Below the pieces are notes generated by a model that was given only the letters and a program-made list of their open reading frames with translations, made no database searches and had not been told where the DNA came from. Both the position numbers and the translations under genes were made by a program. A stretch of 64,000 bases of DNA. It comes from Trametes villosa. Lineage: Eukaryota; Basidiomycota; Agaricomycetes; Polyporales; Polyporaceae. Shown here in pieces: positions 56,943-64,000 of the stretch (within the stretch, counting starts at the first letter, position 1; the number at the start of each line of letters is the position of its first letter). The stretch lies in NCBI GenBank assembly GCA_002964805.2, contig PUDQ02000057.1, positions 62,001-126,000 of the forward strand, in the 5' to 3' direction.

Positions 56943-59786
56943 CTAGTTGTCTTCCAGTGTAATCTCCTCGGTCGCTGGCTCGCTGTCGTTGCTGTCCTCT
57001 AGTCCTGTGATCGTGCGTGTGTCGCCCTCCGCTGTCAAGATGACTCTGGTTCGCTCCGTGGTTCTCCTCGCTCGCGCGCTCTGACCTGGCGCTCCGCTCG
57101 TTTTCTGGGTGCCTGTGTCCGGTGCATCCTCCCCCCCACTGAGATTGTGACCGTCCTCGGTCATCTGGGTGAGCGCGAAAGGGTGGGTGAGGCTGTCGGC
57201 GCCAGAGAGGCTCCTGCGCGGTTGCGGGGGAAGCCAGTGCGTCGCGCTCTGGCCCAGGCTAATCTGCATCTCCGCAACTAGTCTGTGGACGCCGACCAGG
57301 TAGAGCGTTTTCGCTGGTCGCGCGCGGCAGGGGCAGTAGGAGAAGCGCATCTTGCGATGGTCCGGTGTGAGGTCCAGGGCAACGGAGTCGCGTGTCACTG
57401 TGCCAGTGGTTCCAACCGCGACCGCAGAGCCGAGCAATGAATCAGAGGCGGCAGGTTCGCTTTGTAGATCCGAGCTGGGGGGAAAGGCCGCAGTGGCCTC
57501 GGGGACGCGATTGCAGGACGGGGGATAGAGCGCAGGTAGAGAGAGCGCGCGTGCGGGATATGAGGACACGGAGCGCGTAGAATCTGAAGCAGGGGGCACA
57601 GGGGTATAGGCGCTGAGGGCGCATCCGTCCCCATCCGCCTCCATGTTCGCCGCAACCCTAGCGCGGTCTAGCGCCTTGTTGCTTGCGAGACTCGCGGTCT
57701 CTAGCGAATCCTGGTGACGCAAGTCCTGGCTCTCGCAAGGGTCAAGGAGAGAAGCGGCGCAGGCGATGCTGGTAGAGCGCATGGTGGTCGGAACTGGGGG
57801 TGGGGGGTCGGTGTCGCAAGACTTTGCATGTCGCTCAGGAAGGAGGGGAAGGGGCCGCTTTGGCGATCGCGCAGCGGGTGGTGTCTTCCGCAATGTCTTG
57901 GGGATCTCCTCCGCAAACTTAGGGCTGTAGTCTGGAGTACGCGTCTGACAGGCCGCCTCGCGCTCTGGTGCGCTCCGCGTTACTGGGGGCTTGCCAATAT
58001 CGCAGCTCGGTGAATGGGCAGCTGCCTTGTGGCGCGGTTTTGCGAAAGGGTGTTCTCGTGCTTCGCTCGCTGTGGGTCCTTGTCGTGAGGAAGGGACTGG
58101 GGAAGGTGAGGGTGGGTGGTCAGCTACTCTTGAGGGGCTGGCCTCGCGCGCCATCATGCTGATCATCGCATCGCACATGTCGCGCACCGCGATAGCCCTG
58201 AGTTGAGCCGGTCCGTGGGATGGGTTGTATGCTGTGTCGCGCGTCTTCGCAAAGGGGTTCTCGTGTCCTTCCATGGTGGTCGCTTCGCGGTACGCGCGCG
58301 TTTCGCCTGCTGCTGCGTTCGGGGGTAGAGCTGGCTGATGAGGTGAGGGGTCGCGCTGGCGCTGGCTAGAGCTAGTGTGTGTCGGCAGGGGCTCGGCTTG
58401 TGGCTGGGAGGGGTGTTTGACGCGTGGCTGGTTGGCGTCCGCATCGCCAAAGCGCTCTCGCTCCCTGGGGAACAGCGAAGTCGGTCGCGAATGTGAGCTG
58501 CGGTATGGGGACCTCGCGACACTATCGGCACCATTCCGGCCTTGGCTATGGCTAGCCTGCTTGAGCATGCGGATCTCGTGCTCGAGCTGCGCAATGCGAT
58601 CGGCTGCGCTGAGCTGGAAGCTAGGCCTGGGAGGGCGGCCATAGTTGTCGCGCGCGACCTCGAAGCTGAGCTGTGCGACCACCGGCGCCGGCGCGTTCGC
58701 GTGATGTGCCAGTGTGCCCGGGTTGCGGCGATGCCACTCATAGACGCGGTCGCGGATTGTTACGCCTTCGAACTGTGGGCTGAAGAGCGTCCTGGGGATG
58801 AAGCTGCCATTCGAGAGCACCACATAGCCTTGGTCATTGCGCCTGACGTGACCGCCCCGGATGTCCTCTTCGACGGCCGGGCAGTTCCGTAGCTGGCAGC
58901 TCACGCCGCCGCAGTAGTGGCAGGAGTGTCCACCTGGGGTGTTCGCGGGCGGATACCAAGCTTCGCCGTGAGCCGGTGGCAGCAGCTGGACCTGCTGCGG
59001 GCCTCTACCGGGGTTCGCGGTGTGCGCGGTCGCACCCGCGCTCCCTTCGCTGACCGATTGCGCGAGTAGCCTCAGGATGGCGCCAAGATCCTCCATCTTC
59101 ACCATCGCTCCGCCGGTGTTTGGCGCGCTCAGTGCCGTGTTCGTCGCGGGCGCAGGCGCAGATGGCAGACCAGACGCGAGGGTGCCATGGAGGACAAAGA
59201 CCGCTGCGTTGTAGACGGTCTCCAGTGGGTAGGGGTCGTCAGGGTAGTGGTCCGGCTCCTTGAGCTGTAGGCGCTGCAAGACCTGTTCCCGGAGCGGCGA
59301 GCAGATACCACGCACAAAGAGGCGCGACTGTTCCGACTCAGAGATGCGGTCCATCTTGACAAGGTAGATGGTCTGGGCAAGGAAGTCGCGATGGTAGCTG
59401 GAGAGCTCCGCGATACTGGTGATCGACCGCGTCCTGCGTGCCGCTACGAGAGCCTTGACATTGGCCACCGAGTACTTGCGCGCTTCGCCCACCTCAGGGT
59501 AGAGTTCCGTGATCGCGCTCTTGAGGTCCTCATACGACTTCGCGTCGCTCGCGTAGGCCGGAAGGCCCTCGCAGAGATCGCTCACGGCCATCGGGAGGTA
59601 ACGGATGACCCACCGCTTCTTGGCTCGTTCATCATCCACCTCACTGATCTCAAAGAGCGCCTCGAGATCCTGGAAGAAACCGCGCAGGGTGCACGCTTCT
59701 TGCGGGTCGAAGATGGGAGCAGTGGGGTGGCGCGCTGGGGGCATCGCGGAGCGCGGTCGCGGAAGGTCGCCGTTCTCTTGTGGCAT
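56943..59786 (-). CDS. Gag-like polyprotein of the LTR element
   Basis: From ATG 59786 (MPQENGDLPRPRSAMPP) the frame runs 947 residues to the stop at 56943. The open frame continues upstream to the LTR border, but this later start precedes the first conserved segment. Residues 30-200 form a helical capsid-like region (LRGFFQDLEALFEISEVDD, KRWVIRYLP, ELYPEV, RLFVRGI) typical of Ty3-like Gag in Agaricomycetes. A zinc knuckle at 289-302 reads C-x2-C-x4-C-x4-C, with Cys where the usual knuckle has His. Behind it are VLSNGSFIPR and VYEWHRRNPG and a long Pro/Ser-rich tail. Gag packages element RNA into particles. The tail end (MTEDGHNLSGGE) repeats the sequence found next to the polypurine tract. 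Confidence 0.85.
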   Translation of the reverse strand: MPQENGDLPRPRSAMPPARHPTAPIFDPQEACTLRGFFQDLEALFEISEVDDERAKKRWVIRYLPMAVSDLCEGLPAYASDAKSYEDLKSAITELYPEVGEARKYSVANVKALVAARRTRSITSIAELSSYHRDFLAQTIYLVKMDRISESEQSRLFVRGICSPLREQVLQRLQLKEPDHYPDDPYPLETVYNAAVFVLHGTLASGLPSAPAPATNTALSAPNTGGAMVKMEDLGAILRLLAQSVSEGSAGATAHTANPGRGPQQVQLLPPAHGEAWYPPANTPGGHSCHYCGGVSCQLRNCPAVEEDIRGGHVRRNDQGYVVLSNGSFIPRTLFSPQFEGVTIRDRVYEWHRRNPGTLAHHANAPAPVVAQLSFEVARDNYGRPPRPSFQLSAADRIAQLEHEIRMLKQASHSQGRNGADSVARSPYRSSHSRPTSLFPRERERFGDADANQPRVKHPSQPQAEPLPTHTSSSQRQRDPSPHQPALPPNAAAGETRAYREATTMEGHENPFAKTRDTAYNPSHGPAQLRAIAVRDMCDAMISMMAREASPSRVADHPPSPSPVPSSRQGPTASEAREHPFAKPRHKAAAHSPSCDIGKPPVTRSAPEREAACQTRTPDYSPKFAEEIPKTLRKTPPAARSPKRPLPLLPERHAKSCDTDPPPPVPTTMRSTSIACAASLLDPCESQDLRHQDSLETASLASNKALDRARVAANMEADGDGCALSAYTPVPPASDSTRSVSSYPARALSLPALYPPSCNRVPEATAAFPPSSDLQSEPAASDSLLGSAVAVGTTGTVTRDSVALDLTPDHRKMRFSYCPCRARPAKTLYLVGVHRLVAEMQISLGQSATHWLPPQPRRSLSGADSLTHPFALTQMTEDGHNLSGGEDAPDTGTQKTSGAPGQSARARRTTERTRVILTAEGDTRTITGLEDSNDSEPATEEITLEDN
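57128..57164 (-). repeat. Internal copy of the polypurine-tract segment
   Basis: The stretch CCTCCCCCCCACTGA, followed by ACCGTCCTCGGTC, matches 54018-54054 next to the left LTR at most positions. Here it lies inside the Gag tail. Confidence 0.75.
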
Positions 59787-60158
59787 GTTGGGGACACTAA
59801 GCTTGGAAGGAGGGGAGACGCGCAATGGCAAGGGAGAGTAGGAGACGCAAGAAGGCAAGGCAGGAGAAGAGGTCCGGAAAGATTGCGCACTTAGCGACAG
59901 AAGGGGGTCTAAGCGCGGCTTTGATGCTCGCTCGCCTAGCGCAGACTGGGTGATGGGGAAGGGCTCCGTGCGGTGCAGACTTGGGCCGATGTCGCCAATC
60001 CGCGCTGTCGCTCCCGCGTCGCGCGCGCAGTCGCTTCCTGTTTGAGGGCGCGTGGGCGGGCTTGAGGAAACCGCGAGATGGTGCGCAATTGCGATAGAGA
60101 CAGCGCTGTTGCCGTCGAAGGAGGAAGCCGACTGTGAAGTCCTAACTCCACCCCCCCT

Positions 60159-60171
60159 GCGGTGGTCACCA
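60159..60171 (-). other. Candidate tRNA primer-binding site
   Basis: On the minus strand TGGTGACCACCGC starts three bases inside the right LTR and begins with TGG, the complement of a tRNA CCA end. The tRNA was not identified. Confidence 0.55.
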
Positions 60172-60174
60172 GAA

Positions 60175-60843
60175 TGATGCACTCAACTATCCCCTAGGGA
60201 CAACCAGAGACAGGCCGAGGGCCTTCGGAGGACGAGGCCTGTAGGGGAGCTAAGCGCGAGACGGAGGAGAAGCGAGGTTCGAGTCGGGGTGCCCTTCGCG
60301 GGGAGAGCGCGATGCGCTGGCAAGTCGCGTGCGAGTCGCGGCACGGACGCGGGGGCGAGATAGAGTAGAGCTTGCCATGAGAGTGCAAACGAGGACGCTA
60401 GAGACGGCACGGGGATGCAATTTGCAACGCAACGCAAGACGCTATTCGCAGAGGGGACGCAGACGCAATTGAGCTCCTGAGGGTCAGGGGGAAAGGAATC
60501 TGAGTTGTCTAGCGCCCGAGGCGCGGAGATACATGGAGGGATCGTAGCTATCCAAGCCTAGACCCAAGTGCGGCCTAGACTGCTTCTCGGGAACCGCTCC
60601 GCGCCGCGCGCGGACCGTCGCGCCCGCCGCGCACCTACCGCGCGCGCGCTCGGAATGCATGCCGCGCCATTAGCGCCTGCACCGGATAGGGCCCCGCGTG
60701 TGCTGCACCCGCCTCTTGACAGTGACTCGCGCTCCGCGCTGCCTGTCGCGAGCTCTGCGCGCGCGCTGCCATCGCGAAATCCAAGTGTGCGCGCCGCTGC
60801 CTGTGTCGCGATTTCTGGAGTCAGCGGTGCACCGGGCGTATCA
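60175..60843 (-). repeat. Right LTR (5' LTR of the minus-strand element)
   Basis: 669 bp and equal to the left LTR except for one visible base. It should carry the element's promoter; no certain TATA box was seen. It is followed by CCGC. Confidence 0.9.
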
Positions 60844-61056
60844 CCGCCCTTTTTCTTCCCCCTCTCATCGACGGTCTCACCTCGCGTACCGCACATCTCT
60901 CGTAGATCTCGCTCGCCACTCTATCGCTTTCTAGTCCTTTGTCCCACCCTCCGCACCCTCAATATAATTGCTCGCTATTACACTGCTCGCGGAGGACAGC
61001 GCACACGGCGGACCTCACCGGTACCAAACCGCGGCAGACAGTCGACCCGCCCACCC
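60844..61056. other. Pre-insertion flank with promoter-like composition
   Basis: Pyrimidine-rich sequence (CTTTTTCTTCCCCC) is followed by CAATATAAT near 60958. This would be ordinary for a fungal promoter on the plus strand, but no downstream gene could be confirmed. Confidence 0.35.
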
Positions 61057-61195
61057 AGCGGCTCGACCTGCTCCGCGTCCGCGCCCGGCCCTCGGCCGGG
61101 CCCAGCCCAACCCACGTACCGGTGAGCCACCGCCGACGCCTGCACGCTCACGACGCTCGATCCCAGCTCTCCCTTCAGCCCAAGACGAGGCTGGA
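61057..61195. repeat. 139-bp direct repeat, right copy
   Basis: Identical by eye to 53128-53266. It lies 213 bp beyond the right LTR, in the same orientation as the left copy. Confidence 0.8.
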
Positions 61196-61834
61196 TAGCC
61201 TGCGCAGTGCGGATCGTGGTGGCGGTTAGCCGAGACCACGGGAAGCGCTAAGCGCCGGCGCACCCGTGAATCTGCGCGAATCTGCGAGGCACAGGCGCCC
61301 ATACTCACTTTCTTCTTGCCCTCCAACTTGGACACTCGCTCGCTCACACCACAACGGCAACCATGCATAGCTATCGCTCTCAACAGCAATTGTTCCCCGG
61401 TTAACTGTGATACTATTTTCCTAGCGCTCACTTGTTGCCAACTCTCGCCATTCCAACCCAACGTCGGTCCGATCGAGTACCGTCTGACCGAGCTCAGCTT
61501 ACGGTCCTGCTACCGCCTGCGCTCTCCTGTCAGTGTCAATAGAAAGTGCGCGTCGTGCCAAAGTACTCGCATCTTGCGTCATGCATCACGTAGGAAGGGC
61601 TGAGAGCGTGGAGTTGTACATGCACATGCCACAACTTGGTACTCTGTTGGCGTGCGGACGATTTTGCTGCGGGTCACTAATTGCGCTGCGCAAACATTCT
61701 CCGCAGCTAGCTTTCATGTGCATCCGCGATGACCATGTGAGCCCTTGGGAAATAAGTAATTTTAAGGCGTGCACATTCATGGCTCAGCGTTCGAAAGCAT
61801 CATCTGCGCACTAACCAGTCTCGCCAGCATGCAT
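61196..61834. other. Unassigned, no gene supported
   Basis: A minus-strand frame ending RVSKLEGKKK before a GTGAGT donor at about 61305 looks exon-like but has no partner exon, so no gene is called. Confidence 0.4.
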
Positions 61835-63732
61835 CTCTTTGGTTCGCAGCACTCGCTGCGGCTTTCACTGCAACTGCGGTCCCCGTTCGAGGCGATGACG
61901 ACCGTGATCCGAAGGTACGCCGTTTAATGGTCATTTTTGCAGATTACTGACTGTAACTCAGGAAATCAGTCACCCCGCATTCACATGGGGGCGTTGCGAT
62001 TCAACCTTGGTGCAAAATCCTGCAATCTCATACAGCTTTGAAATCCCTCTCGACTACTGCGGCCCGCGAGCGGGAAAAGGAAGACTCGCCGTCACCCTAG
62101 TCAATGCTACGAGCGAACGACCCAGTACCTTGTTCTTCAACTCGGGTACGTTAGTCGGGGTCGGTCTCGCATACGCTGCTCATATGTTAATACTGCTCAG
62201 GCGGACGGGGAGCTTCCGCTTTGGCGGCCCTATGTAGATCAACGAGCGTTATGCTTCTCGCGCTAACGGGCGGGAAGTACGACATTGTGAGCTGTGACAA
62301 GCGCGGCGTAAAATCGCTGACGATGTAAGTACGGGCCACGCCTTCATTAAGATCGGGTGCGACTGACAAACGCGCTCCGTCTCAGCCCCGGGGATGTCGT
62401 CTGTTTTGACAGCAACGCAGAATCCGACACCTTCTGGAATGGGACTGCCGAGGTCGACGGAACCGAGGACACCGGCAATTTCGCCGACCCAGCCCACGCG
62501 AATGCAACATTGTCTCAGGGGATTTTTACACAAGAAGTACGAAGAAATCGGCCGACGCTGCCAGCAGCACTCGGCGGATAGGAATCTTTAGTACATCGGG
62601 ACGGCCGCGACAGAGCGCAGCATAGTCGCGCTTGCGGACGTGCTCGATGGGTCGGGCTGCCGATTGAACCACGCGGCGATCTCGTACTGCACCCTGTTGG
62701 GTGCTTGGAGGCGCTTGGTTCGTCAACAGTGAGCATTCCTCGTGCTGTCGAAGTGAGTTTGGGGCTCACATGTCGATCACACAGTGTTTCCCAGAGCGAG
62801 CGTGTAGAGTGATGCTCGACGGCGTACTTGATCCACACCTGGTAGCCGCCCAATAGTCCCACAAGGCGAGTCTGCTTCTCCGCCCTTCGATGCCTACCTT
62901 ACACGCCTTCCTATTGATTTGGCCGCAGCAGACTGCGAACGCGGACAAACTGTAACAAGCGTTCACTACGGGCTGCGCCCTCGCCGAGCCGTCTGGCTGC
63001 GCCATGACCGCCGCTAATACCACCGCCGCAGACGTCGACCTGAGCACAAGTCCCTCCTGACGCAGGCCTACGAGGCTGCGCGTAAATGTCCGCGACTGTC
63101 CGCAGTGAGTACGCGCCCTACACTTCGTGACATCGCCGGGGCTCACTCGGGTTTGAGACAGGTGCTGTGCTACCGGGGATAACCTCCCCGGACAACTGGG
63201 TGGCGCTCGAGGACTAGACATTGCCTGAGCTCTCCCTCGCGCTTCGAGAGGAAAAGCCCACGCGGAGAGGAGTGAGTGGTTTTGCGCCGAGTGTGCTGCC
63301 GCACATCGGAGGTGCCATGCTTAACTGCTGCTGAACGCGTCTCGTCTGCATAGCGCGCGGAGGAGCGATGCGACCGACGTCCCGACGTACGGAGGCGTCG
63401 CGATCGCATGCAGCGACAGCGTCGTCCGGTGCGGAACGTCTATGAGGGACATATTCAAGCACTCGGTCTCGGCCACTCAAAGCGCAACCGGGTCGCATCT
63501 TTGTACGCCTTTTTGACCACACGCTACGCCGTATTAAATTGTGGTCGGATACATGAAAATCGGCGCTGTGCGTACCACATCCGATCTCCTTATGTGCCGC
63601 ATTATCTCTCATGCATGTGTGTGAACGTCATAGATAACAGCGGGGAACGGCACGACGTGCGAGGTCAACGCGGACTATGAGATGTCTAACGGGGTATACA
63701 CCGAGGCGACCTCGGCCGCGCTCACCACGTAG
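61835..63732 (+). pseudogene. Decayed TAP-like hydrolase, diverged copy
   Basis: Blocks match the intact hydrolases in order. A signal-like piece lacks an in-frame ATG (LWFAALAAAF). Then come exon 2 (EIPLDYCGPRAGKGRLAV), exon 3 (TGGKYDIVSCDKRGV), exon 4 (PGDVVCFDS), a piece of exon 9 (63409-63485) and exon 13 (63640-63732). Exon 4 has a frameshift near 62530 and a stop near 62589. The elbow reads ISYCTL instead of FSYGT, and the donor after the 11-nt exon is changed. Exons 10-12 with the catalytic Asp and His were not found. Confidence 0.8.
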
Positions 63733-64000
63733 AAACCGGCGCTTCAGCAACAAACCTAGACAGCTAACTTCAGCTCAGCTTGCGAATGCTATTCGTTCGG
63801 CGTTGTGCACGTACACCGGTGAGTTTGCTTGGCCCCAGCTGCCTCTGGCACGGAAATCTGTACTATTGTTTCCCGTTAATATGCTGCCTCACACCTCTTT
63901 GTTTCGAAGATTCCTGGCACAGTTGCGCTCGCAACGCACACATGTACATCGTGTGAAAGTACCTTCCGCGAGAGGCACGCGGAGTCTGTCATTGTCGTGC
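63733..64000. other. End of window, no gene seen
   Basis: Beyond the hydrolase remnant, a piece at 63820-63845 (TTTGCTTGGCCCCAGCTGCC) resembles exon 8 of the hydrolases, out of order. This suggests a further remnant or a rearrangement. Confidence 0.4.

Larger units (their letters stand above)
53349..60843 (-). mobile_element. Non-autonomous LTR retrotransposon with Gag and an antisense gene
   Basis: Two 669-bp LTRs (TG...CA) bound a 7.5-kb element that reads right to left. The primer-binding candidate directly follows the right LTR and the polypurine tract directly precedes the left LTR on the minus strand. The flanks CCGC at 53345-53348 and 60844-60847 form a 4-bp target duplication (ACCGC if the terminal A is counted). 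Gag is present, but no protease, reverse transcriptase, RNase H or integrase frame is visible in either orientation. Instead 54926-56566 holds an intron-containing gene on the opposite strand. The LTRs differ at only one base I could see, so the insertion is young. Mobility would need enzymes from a related autonomous element. Confidence 0.88.

Noticed and set aside
1..64000. CRISPR arrays, operons, bacterial promoters
   Set aside because: Intron-rich fungal DNA; no regularly spaced repeats with unique spacers. The 33-bp array at 472-636 is coding.

Overview
The window looks like nuclear DNA from a basidiomycete of the class Agaricomycetes, possibly a polypore; the order is a guess. Coding exons are GC-rich and cut by many short introns (about 45-75 nt) with GTRNGY donors, CTRAY-like branch sites and YAG acceptors. 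The gene content also fits: F-box proteins, LysM proteins, a killer-toxin-type GH18 chitinase, TAP-like serine hydrolases and a Ty3-like Gag. Exon models below were built by hand by joining frames at splice sites whose phases agree.

Layout. (1) 1-9.2 kb: three diverged copies of a small secreted-protein gene on the minus strand. Two carry an 11-residue RGVQ repeat and the first has dibasic sites between units. They are mixed with an F-box gene, an F-box remnant and a frameshifted small conserved gene. (2) 9.2-24 kb: a C2H2 zinc-finger gene with a decayed copy, and three copies (A intact, B with a damaged first intron, C missing its 5' exons) of an unrecognised six-exon gene family, each followed upstream by a long duplicated non-coding tract. 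(3) 19.5-31 kb: a decayed and two intact copies of a secreted alpha/beta-hydrolase of the S33/TAP-like type. (4) 32.3-34.6 kb: an unrecognised 665-residue protein, with a rearranged fragment of it at 28.1-28.5 kb. (5) 35.2-48.8 kb: a large chitinase with CBM18 and GH18 domains, divergently paired with a protein of eight LysM domains, then a third intact TAP-like hydrolase. (6) 51.3-61.2 kb: a mobile-element zone with a MITE-like element, a tyrosine recombinase with all catalytic residues, and a very young 7.5-kb LTR retrotransposon on the minus strand. The retrotransposon has Gag, no visible Pol, and an intron-containing Zn2Cys6-type gene antisense to itself. (7) 61.8-63.7 kb: another decayed hydrolase.

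Taken together this is an accessory, fast-changing region built by segmental duplication and decay. Secreted functions dominate: repeat peptides, three hydrolases, a chitinase and a LysM protein. The chitinase and LysM pair probably acts jointly on chitin, from rival fungi, arthropods or the fungus's own wall. The RGVQ family is the best candidate for an undescribed secreted-peptide system, and the antisense gene in the LTR element is the most unusual mobile-element feature. I saw no rRNA, tRNA or CRISPR array, but did not search for tRNAs exhaustively.
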